A stretch of 64,000 nucleotides of DNA from Thermobaculum terrenum ATCC BAA-798 (GCF_000025005.1 NC_013525.1:1-64000); one strand, 5' to 3'; shown: positions 42,389 through 51,610, counted from the first letter of the stretch. Notes: generated by a model not told the origin, from the letters alone. A program made the numbers and translations.

Positions 42389-44989
42389 CTAATAGTGTAT
42401 CAGGACCGGCGTACCCACTTCTGCCCAGGAATACAACCAGGCCATCATGCTATAAGGTACGTTAACACATCCATGAGACCCGGTACGTGCATCGCCTGGA
42501 GGCCCGGATCCGTTAGTTCCTGGTCCATAAACGCTCCTCCATGGTGCATCGTGTATGTAGTAGCCTCCAGATCTAAACAGCAGTGCAAAGTTAGCCTTGG
42601 AAGGTGGATAGTACCATTCGGAATCCTTAGGCCATGGGGATATGAAAACTTTAGGACTAATCTTTGATAGCACATGGAATAAACCAGTGGGCGTAGGCAG
42701 TTCGGGTCTACCACTGGTAATCAGGGATACCTTGACCTGCTTTGATCCCTCATATGCAGCCAAACTTTGAGAGGAAAGATTTATATCTATCCACTTGTCG
42801 GGGAAATCCCCTTTCCAGAATGACTCATAACCTTTGTGTTCCTGATCTGATGTATCGTTCTTGATTGGTTCTGCCACTATAGCAATGTGCCTATTACCAT
42901 TGACGATTGCCTTCATAGCTACCTGAGCGGTAGCTGAATAATTTATGTCCATGTCCGTTACAGAATCCTGAGGCACCCATCGCCTTATCTGCTGCTCCAG
43001 AGCATTCTCGTCCAGGTAGACCACAGTATTTTCACCAGTTCCGTACCATCTCAGGGCCAGCACCAAATCGCTTGGATCCAGCCACCAAGTTCTACCATTC
43101 AAGGACATGTAGAATCTTTCCCCAGTCCAGTAGAGCATCTTATCCAAGGCGGGTTTTAGATCATCCGATGTTACCTGAGGATAAGACGTTGTTACATCCA
43201 GGGTAACATTCCTAGTAGAGGTGGAAGCAGCATTGATTATCTTTTGCGTGGTGGATTCTATATCGACAGTGACCCCAACCGTCTCGGGCACTATATGGGC
43301 ATAACCGCCAGCTACACTGAGATAAGCGTCAGAAGGATCCTTATTAACTTGCTGGGCTATCTGGTAAACAAAGCTTCTCACACTGTCATAATCGAGAACA
43401 GGCGTTATATCCTTCCCATTACCTTCCCAACGAAGCCAGCTTGCAAGCGTTGTTGAATCTATGTTCCAGTTTCCACTAGAGTAGCTAACCGTTATAGGAT
43501 CAGATATAAGCTGGTTGGCAAGATCAACGGCAGGTCTTAGATCTGAGCTCCTGATTTTAGGCTCCCATCTTTGCACCTGAAGAGCAAATTGCCTGGTGTT
43601 ACCAGAGCTAATAGCAGATATCAGAGCCTTCAAGTTGGCATCTATGTCTAGCCTGACGCCTATCCTTGCTGGAATTATTCTTACCTTGCCGTTATCAACG
43701 ATTACTCTAGCGTTTACAGGAGAACGCTCTATGCGCTCAGCAACCCCAGATAACCATGTACGCAACTTATTCCTAGATATATAGGGTGTAGGCGGAGTAT
43801 CGTCTTTATTCCACCTTAGCATCTGAACTAGGTCCTGAGGTTCGAGGGTCCAACTACGATTACGATAGGATACCTCGAAGGGTTGGTTGACCATAGCATT
43901 GGCTTTATCAACTACAGGCTTAAGACTTTCGGTAGTGAGATTAGGGTGGGTAACCTGCACAACCACATCTATAATGCCACTCTTAAATGCCTCTGTCTGT
44001 ATGCGCTCTACAGTTTGATCCTCAAGAAGCGTATAACCATCTTTATGAGGCACTAACTCTACAGACTGCGACAGTACTTTTATCCTGGCATCAACAGGAT
44101 CAGAATCTATCTCCTGGCTAATATCCTCCAGCCAGTTCCTAATTGGAGCTTCAAGTAGATATGGCTTAGGCAACTTACCTGAAGTATCCAACCGCAGCAG
44201 CTGCCTAACCTCAGATACCGGCATAGCCCATTGCTTATCACCAAACTTCAGAGTTAGAGGTCTGTTCCAAGCGGCTACCAATCCTTTATAGATTGGTTGT
44301 AAATCGCTGTCCTCAATAGAAGGACGTGTGTATATGACCTTAAGTGATACAGTTGTGCTCTTTTCGTATGCTCTCGGGATGGAATTAGAGAGACTCTTGA
44401 GGTTGGAGTCTATATCTAACTTGACTCCCACTTGTGAAGTAATAAACCTGGGACCATCCTCGCCCAGTATGATTTTGGCATTCCTAACTGGGCGATCAAC
44501 AGTAGAAGCTATAGATTCCAGAGTATCTCTGGTCTTGGCATTATTAAGGGATACAACAGGAGCTACCTCATGATCACTAAAAGGTGCCATGAAACGCTGG
44601 AGCCACCTTGAGGCAAAGGCATCCGAACGGCCAAACTGGTAGGCTGAGTCAACCATTGCCTGGATATCAAATCTGACTCCGAGATCTGAAGACTTTACCT
44701 GGAATCTATGTTTGTCAGCAGTGAGAACTACTGGCGACTCTAAGAGTTTATCTGCCCTAGATTGTAGTAATCTTGCAGCTTCCTGCTTAGTCTTTCCAGA
44801 GAGATCAACCCCAAGGACTTTTACCCCTGGGTAAATCTTGCCAGAATAAGCAATAGCATATATACCTGAAGCAGCTAGCAAGAGCAGTATAAATGCTAGC
44901 ATTCCAGCTAGTAACAACCTGTTACGATTCCAGGACAACTTAGCTAGTCCGAAGGCAGAGGGCAGAGTTCTTACCTGACCAGTTTCCAT
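42389..44989 (-). CDS. L,D-transpeptidase with four repeated wall-binding-like domains
   Basis: This 866-residue membrane-anchored enzyme is predicted to make L,D (3-3) cross-links or attach proteins to peptidoglycan. A short cytoplasmic segment precedes one helix at about 25-49. The outer part is made of about four repeats of the PG_binding_4/VanW-associated type. A repeated phrase is SDLGVRFDIQAM-like, seen as VGVKLDIDSNL, IGVRLDIDANL and VGVTVDIESTT. A C-terminal YkuD domain has IHDAPW and the catalytic SHGCVNVP (Cys841). The ATG follows AGGGG. tsaD lies upstream after a 186-base AT-rich spacer. Confidence 0.9.
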   Translation of the reverse strand: METGQVRTLPSAFGLAKLSWNRNRLLLAGMLAFILLLLAASGIYAIAYSGKIYPGVKVLGVDLSGKTKQEAARLLQSRADKLLESPVVLTADKHRFQVKSSDLGVRFDIQAMVDSAYQFGRSDAFASRWLQRFMAPFSDHEVAPVVSLNNAKTRDTLESIASTVDRPVRNAKIILGEDGPRFITSQVGVKLDIDSNLKSLSNSIPRAYEKSTTVSLKVIYTRPSIEDSDLQPIYKGLVAAWNRPLTLKFGDKQWAMPVSEVRQLLRLDTSGKLPKPYLLEAPIRNWLEDISQEIDSDPVDARIKVLSQSVELVPHKDGYTLLEDQTVERIQTEAFKSGIIDVVVQVTHPNLTTESLKPVVDKANAMVNQPFEVSYRNRSWTLEPQDLVQMLRWNKDDTPPTPYISRNKLRTWLSGVAERIERSPVNARVIVDNGKVRIIPARIGVRLDIDANLKALISAISSGNTRQFALQVQRWEPKIRSSDLRPAVDLANQLISDPITVSYSSGNWNIDSTTLASWLRWEGNGKDITPVLDYDSVRSFVYQIAQQVNKDPSDAYLSVAGGYAHIVPETVGVTVDIESTTQKIINAASTSTRNVTLDVTTSYPQVTSDDLKPALDKMLYWTGERFYMSLNGRTWWLDPSDLVLALRWYGTGENTVVYLDENALEQQIRRWVPQDSVTDMDINYSATAQVAMKAIVNGNRHIAIVAEPIKNDTSDQEHKGYESFWKGDFPDKWIDINLSSQSLAAYEGSKQVKVSLITSGRPELPTPTGLFHVLSKISPKVFISPWPKDSEWYYPPSKANFALLFRSGGYYIHDAPWRSVYGPGTNGSGPPGDARTGSHGCVNVPYSMMAWLYSWAEVGTPVLIHY

Positions 44990-45175
44990 AAATCCAACCC
45001 CTACTCAAACACCAACAAGAGTGAAAATAAAATATGTTACTTTATAAGACAAACCAATAATAAATATTTGTTGACTAATTGGGTACTTCCGCTTGAAAGC
45101 TATGGTTATACCAGTAGTTAAAACTACATGAATAACAGGAAGTTACGATGCAATGAAGCAAGATTTATTCCAAAA

Positions 45176-46183
45176 TTATGCATCTACGACTAAGTCAAGA
45201 TTAGGATCAACATCTAGATCTAACTGGTCCGTCTTGCCTCGAATGTACCTATAGTAGGCCAATCCCCCTATCATCGCAGCGTTATCCGTACAGTACTCAA
45301 ACTTGGGAACACGCACCTTTTCCCCAAGCTCCTGCTTTATCCTCTCCCTCAGCCTTGTGTTGGCCGCTACACCGCCGGCTATGACTACCTCCTTTGCAGC
45401 GGTCTGCTCGGCTGCAGCTACAGTTTTGCGAACGAGTATATCAACTACTGACTCCTGGAACCCATTAGCCAAAGCATACACATCTACATTCTCAGAAGAC
45501 TCAACGGCCCTTAGCAGGGCTGTTTTCAGACCGCTAAAGCTGAAGTTAAAAGTTCCCGGTAACTCTGCTCTCGGTAATACAAACTCTCTTCCCTCTGCTT
45601 TCTCAGCCGCCTTCTGAATTGCTGGCCCTCCTGGAAATCCTAGGCCCAAAATCCTTGCGGCTTTATCAAAGGCTTCACCTGCAGCGTCATCAAGAGTGCG
45701 TCCTAGCCTTTCATAGACTCCATGATCCTTCATTAGGATGAGTTCCGTATGTCCACCCGACACTATAAGAGCAAGCAGTGGAAATTGTGGTATATGTCGA
45801 GGAGCGTTGGGATCTTCCTGCAACCAGTTGGCGTATATATGCCCTTCTATATGGTTGGAGCCTATAAGAGGCAAATCTCTAGCCCAGGCTATACCCTTAG
45901 CCGTGTTAACACCAACCAGTAAGGACCCCACTAATCCTGGTCCCTTAGTTACTGCTATTGCATCTATATCTTCCCATCCTACTTGAGCTTTAGATAAAGA
46001 CTCCTCTATGGTAGGCAGTATTGCTAATACGTGCTGCCTACTAGCAACCTCTGGGAAAACCCCCCCAAAGCGACGGTGTATATCTATCTGAGAAGCCACT
46101 ATGTTTGACTTGACTAAGTAACCATCCGCAATTACCGCCGCGCTAGTCTCATCACAACTTGTCTCTATAGCCAATATGTTCAT
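45176..46183 (-). CDS. tsaD: tRNA N6-adenosine threonylcarbamoyltransferase TsaD
   Basis: TsaD transfers the threonylcarbamoyl group to A37 of ANN-decoding tRNAs (t6A), with TsaB and TsaE. The 335-residue ASKHA-fold protein has the N-terminal ETSCDETSAA. The metal ligands His111 and His115 are in HIEGH. FSGLKTAL and GGVAANTRLRE complete the signature. AAGGAGG lies four bases ahead of the ATG. It is last in the minus-strand series tsaE-tsaB-rimI-tsaD, 22 bases after rimI. Confidence 0.97.
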   Translation of the reverse strand: MNILAIETSCDETSAAVIADGYLVKSNIVASQIDIHRRFGGVFPEVASRQHVLAILPTIEESLSKAQVGWEDIDAIAVTKGPGLVGSLLVGVNTAKGIAWARDLPLIGSNHIEGHIYANWLQEDPNAPRHIPQFPLLALIVSGGHTELILMKDHGVYERLGRTLDDAAGEAFDKAARILGLGFPGGPAIQKAAEKAEGREFVLPRAELPGTFNFSFSGLKTALLRAVESSENVDVYALANGFQESVVDILVRKTVAAAEQTAAKEVVIAGGVAANTRLRERIKQELGEKVRVPKFEYCTDNAAMIGGLAYYRYIRGKTDQLDLDVDPNLDLVVDA

Positions 46184-46205
46184 GGTACCTCCTTATCTGA
46201 AAGAG

Positions 46206-46901
46206 CTAAGGAGACTCCCTATCTACATGCTCTATATGCTCTCCAACATGTCTATGGGAGGCATCTTCCATAGAATCATCCTCCAATAGCAGCTGTCCAT
46301 TCAGCTTTTCAAAAAGCTCGCGCTTGAGACTTTCAAACTTATTGGCAAACTCATCTGTATCTATACGGTCCGACCACATTACAAGAGCATCTTCCCCATT
46401 GTCGCTGTAATAGCGCCTTCTGTAGCCAGCATTTTTGAAGGTGTACTTGCGATACAGGGTCTGAGCTACGTGATTCGAAACCCTGGCCTCAAGAGTCATC
46501 CTATGAACACCATTCTTCCTAGCATAGTCTATAAGACTAACTAACAATAGCTCACCTAATTTCTTTCCTCTGAACTGGGGAAGAACGGCTATAGTCGTCA
46601 CGTGCGCCTCCTCCCCAATGATCCAAAGCCCCGCGTACCCAATAATGGGATTGGGATTAGGCTCTAACTTCTCATCCTTTAGAAAAGGCAGGATATTCGC
46701 TAGTACACCATGCCTGCTCATATCCTTGTCCTTAAGGGGCCCTTCTCCGACTCTGCGAAGCACTATGTAATAATTCCTATCCGGGTGCTCTATCTCTCTT
46801 CTGTAAGCACTAGGAGGCCAGGGAGTTGAAAAAGATATACGATCTATTTCAGCCACTTCAGGGATATCTTCAACCTTCATGCGCTCGATTTTGAAGGGCA
46901 T
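46206..46901 (-). CDS. rimI: RimI-like GNAT acetyltransferase with insertion and tail
   Basis: Position between tsaB and tsaD points to RimI, which acetylates the N-terminus of ribosomal protein S18, although many such genes act on other proteins. The 231 residues exceed the usual 150. A GNAT core holds the acetyl-CoA loop VLPQFRGKKLGELLL at about 118-132 and LYRKYTFKNAGYR. It has an insertion of roughly 40 residues at about 52-90 and an acidic, histidine-bearing tail from about 180. Both extras look unstructured. The ribosome site is modest. Confidence 0.8.
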   Translation of the reverse strand: MPFKIERMKVEDIPEVAEIDRISFSTPWPPSAYRREIEHPDRNYYIVLRRVGEGPLKDKDMSRHGVLANILPFLKDEKLEPNPNPIIGYAGLWIIGEEAHVTTIAVLPQFRGKKLGELLLVSLIDYARKNGVHRMTLEARVSNHVAQTLYRKYTFKNAGYRRRYYSDNGEDALVMWSDRIDTDEFANKFESLKRELFEKLNGQLLLEDDSMEDASHRHVGEHIEHVDRESP

Positions 46902-46947
46902 AGCTCTACAACCTTTGCCTTTTCTTTGCTGTCATACTTGTAGAACC

Positions 46948-47622
46948 CTACTTACGATCAAGATATTCCGCTTGTAAAGTGGCCGGATTATCCACAGACC
47001 CCAATCTAAATCTCTGCCAGGCGATCTCAGCAAGGACTGCCAGACGCCTGCTAGACTCTGCTGGGGATAGCAACAAATACCTAGTACTATCTTTCAGATT
47101 CTCCTTCAACTCAACTGGAATATCCCCACACAGTAGAACCCTATCGTAAGGCAGAGAATCTAATTCGTTAGCTAGCTCCTGCAAGGATAAACTCCTGCAC
47201 CATTGTAAGCTAAGGTTTCCCCCATCTTCAGATGCATAAAGCGCAGCAGCCAGCCTACCTCTACCTAGCACAAGACAGGCCACAATATGCTTACAGAAGT
47301 ACCTGTAGGGCCATGCGGCGTAGAGGAGAGTAGGCACGCCTATGATGGGTACACCTAGAGCCTTACATATGCCCTTAGCGGTTGCCATGCCCACCCTCAT
47401 GGCAGTGAACGACCCCGGACCAGTAGTTACAGCAACCGCAGATATGCTCTCCTTGGAGAGCCTCAATTGCTTGAAGGCGTAATCTAGCCAAGGCATAAGT
47501 TGAACAGTATGCGACCTGCCCGAATCCCAGGATAAATCAAGCAAATTCTCACCGTTGCGGTTAATAGCCAATCCACATCTACGATCAGAAGTATCCAGAG
47601 CAAGTATTAGATCCTTTGCCAA
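46948..47622 (-). CDS. tsaB: tRNA threonylcarbamoyladenosine biosynthesis protein TsaB
   Basis: TsaB is the inactive ASKHA partner that holds TsaD and TsaE in the t6A complex. It has 224 residues. LALDTS at the N-terminus and TTGPGSFTAMRVGMATAKG are the standard marks, and the metal-site histidines of TsaD are absent. The start is TTG at 47622, with AAGGAG upstream inside the tsaE end. The tsaE stop codon is directly adjacent, so translation is probably coupled. Confidence 0.94.
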   Translation of the reverse strand: MAKDLILALDTSDRRCGLAINRNGENLLDLSWDSGRSHTVQLMPWLDYAFKQLRLSKESISAVAVTTGPGSFTAMRVGMATAKGICKALGVPIIGVPTLLYAAWPYRYFCKHIVACLVLGRGRLAAALYASEDGGNLSLQWCRSLSLQELANELDSLPYDRVLLCGDIPVELKENLKDSTRYLLLSPAESSRRLAVLAEIAWQRFRLGSVDNPATLQAEYLDRK

Positions 47623-48147
47623 CTAACTCTCCTTATCAAAGGCAACTTTATCCTGCCTGAGTTTATCTTCCAGGGCAGTTAGCAGCGTCAAGAACCTTTT
47701 ACCACTAGCAGCAAGCGTTATCCTGCGGTTGTTTTCATCAATCCATTCAAAGTTTACATCTAATTTCTCTGGAGGCAACAAATCCTTTATGACCTCAGGC
47801 CATTCTACAAGAGCAACGCCTTCATCCATTATGAGCTCATCAGCTCCAAATCCTTCTGCTTCCTGCCTGCTACTTATTCTGTATAGGTCCAAGTGATAAA
47901 GGGTTATCTCCGGCCTTTTAGTACTGTGGTAGATATTCACCAGACCAAAAGACGGACTAACTACAGCCTCTCGTACTCCGAGCCCCTCTGCCAAGCCCTG
48001 AGTAAAAGTGGTCTTTCCCACTCCGAAACCACCCCATAGTGGTATCACATCGCCAGGCTGCACTAGCTGTGCTAGAGTTCTACCTAAGTCTTTCGTCTCT
48101 TCGGCGTTATGAGTCAGTAGTACAAGCCTATCTAACTGCTGCAGCAT
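47623..48147 (-). CDS. tsaE: tRNA threonylcarbamoyladenosine biosynthesis ATPase TsaE
   Basis: TsaE is the P-loop ATPase that resets the TsaBD complex in t6A synthesis. It has 174 residues. Walker A GGFGVGKTTF is at about 39-48, SPSFGLVNIY is the switch-like segment, and HLDLYR and VEWPE complete the family pattern. The C-terminal 25 residues extend beyond the usual 150. It leads the minus-strand series and is divergent from the 70-residue protein gene. Confidence 0.94.
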   Translation of the reverse strand: MLQQLDRLVLLTHNAEETKDLGRTLAQLVQPGDVIPLWGGFGVGKTTFTQGLAEGLGVREAVVSPSFGLVNIYHSTKRPEITLYHLDLYRISSRQEAEGFGADELIMDEGVALVEWPEVIKDLLPPEKLDVNFEWIDENNRRITLAASGKRFLTLLTALEDKLRQDKVAFDKES

Positions 48148-48271
48148 TAGTATCCACTCGACTTCCGCTCTAAGGTTTATAACTACGGCTAGGTTAGCCT
48201 ATCATCATAGTTAGACTATCATAAATGATAAATTACAGCTGACTACTTGATCAAACAGGAGAAGGCAAATT

Positions 48272-48484
48272 ATGAATCATAGTCCAGAAGACAGAATTCT
48301 TGAGGAAACCCTAAGTAAACAGAAGGAACTGATTGAATTCTACAAAAAGGCTATAAAGCAATCCGCAGATCAAGAATGCAAAGATCTATTCAAGAGTTTG
48401 GCAAAATCACTGGACTCGGATATGACCTCAGTAGCTGAAGAGATAGCCAAGCACAGGATGGAGAGAAAGTTGAGAGAGCAATAG
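48272..48484 (+). CDS. Small charged helical protein, unknown
   Basis: This unrecognised 70-residue protein is predicted all-helical and rich in lysine and glutamate, with one cysteine (in DQECKDL). The spacing suggests a two-helix hairpin. AGGAG lies ten bases before the ATG, and codon use fits the neighbours, so the gene is probably real. It is divergent from tsaE and 62 bases ahead of nrdR on the same strand. Confidence 0.65.
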   Translation: MNHSPEDRILEETLSKQKELIEFYKKAIKQSADQECKDLFKSLAKSLDSDMTSVAEEIAKHRMERKLREQ

Positions 48485-48485
48485 G

Positions 48486-48533
48486 GCCTTTTATGTTGTA
48501 TGTGATTACAGCCTCTACTACAATATATTGTTA
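48486..48533 (+). promoter_or_regulatory. NrdR boxes upstream of nrdR
   Basis: CTACAATATATTGTTA at 48518-48533 has a perfect match to the NrdR-box core CWATATATWGT. A half-preserved copy with the right half TATGTTGTAT starts 32 bases upstream at 48486. NrdR binds pairs of boxes about three helical turns apart, so nrdR is probably autoregulated. The good box lies just before the ribosome site. Confidence 0.65.
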
Positions 48534-48546
48534 GTGGAGGATTCCT

Positions 48547-49023
48547 GTGCGTTGCCCTAAATGTGGATCTACCAGGACTAGAGTAACCGACTCTCGAGAG
48601 ACTACTAACGCGATCCGACGCAGGAGGAAGTGCGAGGATTGTGGCTACCGTTTCACGACGTACGAGAGGATAGAGCAAGTCATGCCTCTAGTTGTGAAGC
48701 GAGATGGCACTCGAGAAGAATGGGATAGAAATAAGCTACTCACAGGAATAAGACTGGCATGCAACAAAAGACCAGTATCCTACTCCACTATGCAGCAGAT
48801 AGTAGATGAAATCGAAGAACAGTTCTCCGGACGCCAGGAAGTAGACAGCTCAGAGATAGGCCAAGCTGTAATGAAAAAGCTCCGGGTGTTGGATGAGGTG
48901 GCATACATAAGATTTGCATCCGTATACCTTAGATTCCACGATGTAAACGGCTTCATCGAGGCAGTAGAACAAGTAAGACGTCCACAGAAACCACCAGAAG
49001 AACAGATCCCTATGAACATATAA
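48547..49023 (+). CDS. nrdR: Transcriptional repressor NrdR
   Basis: NrdR represses ribonucleotide reductase genes when dATP is high. It has 158 residues. A zinc ribbon uses Cys3, Cys6, Cys29 and Cys32. An ATP-cone domain (about 45-140) contains VVKRDGTREEWDRNKL and senses ATP/dATP. The start is GTG at 48547, six bases after GGAGG. It is followed by nrdJ, with paired NrdR boxes in the spacer and one strong box in front of nrdR itself. Confidence 0.96.
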   Translation: MRCPKCGSTRTRVTDSRETTNAIRRRRKCEDCGYRFTTYERIEQVMPLVVKRDGTREEWDRNKLLTGIRLACNKRPVSYSTMQQIVDEIEEQFSGRQEVDSSEIGQAVMKKLRVLDEVAYIRFASVYLRFHDVNGFIEAVEQVRRPQKPPEEQIPMNI

Positions 49024-49075
49024 AATCTTTTGCTTATATCCCTCCTGCCTGTTGCAACCAAGCACCACCAGTGAT

Positions 49076-49123
49076 ACACTATACTTAGTATTATAAACAG
49101 AGAGCCACTACTATATGTAGTAT
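49076..49123 (+). promoter_or_regulatory. Tandem NrdR boxes upstream of nrdJ
   Basis: Two 16-base palindromic boxes, ACACTATACTTAGTAT at 49076 and CTACTATATGTAGTAT at 49108, match the known NrdR-box pattern acaCwATATaTwGtgt at about 13 and 12 positions. Their starts are 32 bases apart, three helical turns, which is the usual geometry. The second ends 36 bases before the nrdJ start. Confidence 0.8.
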
Positions 49124-49159
49124 ATAGATGGCTCGGGTGGGAACAACAGGAGGGTCAAA

Positions 49160-51595
49160 TTGAGTGGGACAACATATATAGATACAAGCAGCATACACAC
49201 CATAGAGGACCTGGAGCGAGAAGTGCAGGCCCTGATCGACTCCGGTAGGGCAACGAAGCTTGAGGGCTATCGCGAGAAGATCTTTCTGGACAGGTACGCT
49301 CGTAAGGACCCTAACGGTACACCTCTGGAACATTACCCAGAGGAGATGTGGCTCAGGGTAGCTAAGGCCATAGCCGCCGTAGAGCCCAATCCAGAGGCAC
49401 AGCGACAGTGGACACTCCGCTTCTATGACATCCTGCAGGGCTTCAGGTTCGTACCAGGAGGCAGAATACTCTCCGGTGCAGGTTCCGGTGCCGAGGTTAC
49501 CTACTACAACTGCTTCGTGATTCCCTCACCAGAGGACTCAGTAGAAGGCATATTCAGGAACATAACCACCGCAGCTCATATCATGCGTCGCTCCGGGGGA
49601 GTGGGGGTAAACCTCTCGAGCCTCCGCCCGCGCGGAGCTTACATCAAGACCGTCAACGGCACCTCCAGCGGGCCATGCTCCTGGGCGATCCTGTACTCCG
49701 ACATGACGGGGAAGGTCATCATCCAGGGGGGTAGTCGTCGAGGTGCCCTGATGATCATGCTCGATGACGATCACCCCGACATCGAGGAGTTTGTGGAATA
49801 CAAGCGTAAGAACCCCGGACATATAGATCATGCCAACCTCTCAGTGGCAGTGTCCGATGCCTTCATGGAAGCGGTCAAGAAAGATCTGCCCTGGGATCTC
49901 AAGTGGCAGGGCAAGGTCTGGAAGACCATACGAGCCCGAGACCTCTGGAGGAAGATCGCGGAATCAGCGTGGGCATATGCGGAGCCTGGACTGGTATTTA
50001 TAGATCGTTATAACAAGCGTTCCAACACCTGGTACTTCGAGAACATCCGCTGTGTCAACCCGTGTGGTGAGCAGGGATTGCCTCCCTGGGGCGTCTGCAA
50101 TCTGGGGGCACTCAACCTACTGGCTTTCGTCAAACACATAGATGGAGAGACCTACTTTGACTTTGAGGATCTGGCAAATACCGCCAGGGTAGCTATTAGG
50201 TTCCTGGATAACGTCATAGATGCCACGGTATATCCCTTCCCAGAAAACGAAGAGGCGCAAAAGCATGGTGCCCGAAGGACAGGGCTGGGTACCATGGGCC
50301 TTGCAGATGTGCTAATCAAGTTGGGAGTCAAGTACGGCTCGCCTGAGGCTGAACCCCTGGTGGAGCGCATCTATCGCACGATCCGGGATGCAGCCTACGA
50401 TGCTTCCGCAGACCTTGCGGCTGAGAAGGGGCCATTTCCCAAGTTCGATCGCGACAAGTACATGCAAGGTGAGTTCATCCGCGAGCTTCCAGAGGAGATA
50501 CAGGCCAAGATCCGCAGACAAGGTATACGCAATGCCGTGCTCCTCACACAAGCTCCAACCGGTACAACCTCGTCCCTGGCGGGCGTCAACTCCGGTATAG
50601 AGCCTGTGTTCGCCTTCGTTACCAAGAGGCGAGATCGCCTGGGAGAGCACCTTCTCTACCATCCTCTGGCTCAGGAATGGATGGACGCTCATCCTGGAAA
50701 GCCTCTCCCCGACTACTTTGTCTCCTCGGCCGACCTAACCCCGGAGGAGCATATCCGCATCCAGGCCGTAGTGCAGAAGTACACAGACTCCTCCATCTCC
50801 AAGACGGTCAACGGTCCCGAGGATAACACTGTAGAGGATGTAGAGAGGCTCTACATGCTGGCCTACGACACAGGCTGCAAGGGCATCACCTACTACAGGC
50901 AAGGATCTCGAGATGCAGTCCTCGAGGCCGTGGACACCAAGCCCAAGGAGAAAGCGGAGAAACCCGAGGAAGCCCCCAAGGCCTCGCATCCAGAAGTTCA
51001 CAGATCCACACTCAAGAAGAGGCCCGATGTCGTCTCTGGTTACACCAGGCAGATACGTGCTCCAGAGGGGAAGGTGAACATCACCCTCAACTCGGATGAC
51101 GAAGGGTTGCTTGAGGTCTTTATCAACCTGGGCAAGGCAGGTTCTGATATAGCGGCCATGGCTGAGGCCCTCGGCAGGCTGATATCCTTCGCGCTACAGA
51201 TGCCGTCCCCGATGTCTCCCAACGAGCGCGCTGCCGAGATAGCCGACCAGCTAAGGGGCATAGGAGGCTCCAGATCTGTAGGTTTTGGTCCAGGTCAGGT
51301 CAAGAGCCTACCTGACGCGGTCGGGCAGGCATTGCTCAAGCACCTACAATCTGAAGGAATAGCCCTAAGCAACGGGAATGGAAACGGGCACGCGGATGTC
51401 GAGAGCAAAGAGCTAGTAGCGGTCGTAGCCCAAAATGGTAACCATGGTGAGGAGACCCCAGAGAGCATAGCTCAAAAGTTACTCGAGAAGACTTATCAGT
51501 TGACAGGTAACCTATGTCCTAGCTGTGGCTGCAATAGCCTTATAGCCCAAGAAGGTTGCAAGAAGTGTTACACTTGCGGTTACTCTGAGTGTTAG
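49160..51595 (+). CDS. nrdJ: Class II (B12-dependent) ribonucleotide reductase
   Basis: NrdJ makes deoxyribonucleotides using adenosylcobalamin. It has 811 residues and no N-terminal ATP cone. The redox cysteines lie in YYNCFVIP and WGVCNLGAL, and the radical cysteine and glutamate are in NPCGEQ. APTGTTSSLAGVNSG is the substrate-binding loop. After a lysine/glutamate-rich linker and a TSCPD-like segment, the C-terminus has CPSCGC and CKKCYTCGYSEC, a zinc-like and redox tail. It starts with TTG, six bases after AGGAGG. The core has visibly higher GC than all neighbours. Confidence 0.96.
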   Translation: MSGTTYIDTSSIHTIEDLEREVQALIDSGRATKLEGYREKIFLDRYARKDPNGTPLEHYPEEMWLRVAKAIAAVEPNPEAQRQWTLRFYDILQGFRFVPGGRILSGAGSGAEVTYYNCFVIPSPEDSVEGIFRNITTAAHIMRRSGGVGVNLSSLRPRGAYIKTVNGTSSGPCSWAILYSDMTGKVIIQGGSRRGALMIMLDDDHPDIEEFVEYKRKNPGHIDHANLSVAVSDAFMEAVKKDLPWDLKWQGKVWKTIRARDLWRKIAESAWAYAEPGLVFIDRYNKRSNTWYFENIRCVNPCGEQGLPPWGVCNLGALNLLAFVKHIDGETYFDFEDLANTARVAIRFLDNVIDATVYPFPENEEAQKHGARRTGLGTMGLADVLIKLGVKYGSPEAEPLVERIYRTIRDAAYDASADLAAEKGPFPKFDRDKYMQGEFIRELPEEIQAKIRRQGIRNAVLLTQAPTGTTSSLAGVNSGIEPVFAFVTKRRDRLGEHLLYHPLAQEWMDAHPGKPLPDYFVSSADLTPEEHIRIQAVVQKYTDSSISKTVNGPEDNTVEDVERLYMLAYDTGCKGITYYRQGSRDAVLEAVDTKPKEKAEKPEEAPKASHPEVHRSTLKKRPDVVSGYTRQIRAPEGKVNITLNSDDEGLLEVFINLGKAGSDIAAMAEALGRLISFALQMPSPMSPNERAAEIADQLRGIGGSRSVGFGPGQVKSLPDAVGQALLKHLQSEGIALSNGNGNGHADVESKELVAVVAQNGNHGEETPESIAQKLLEKTYQLTGNLCPSCGCNSLIAQEGCKKCYTCGYSEC

Positions 51596-51610
51596 TTAGA
51601 TGGGTCCTAA

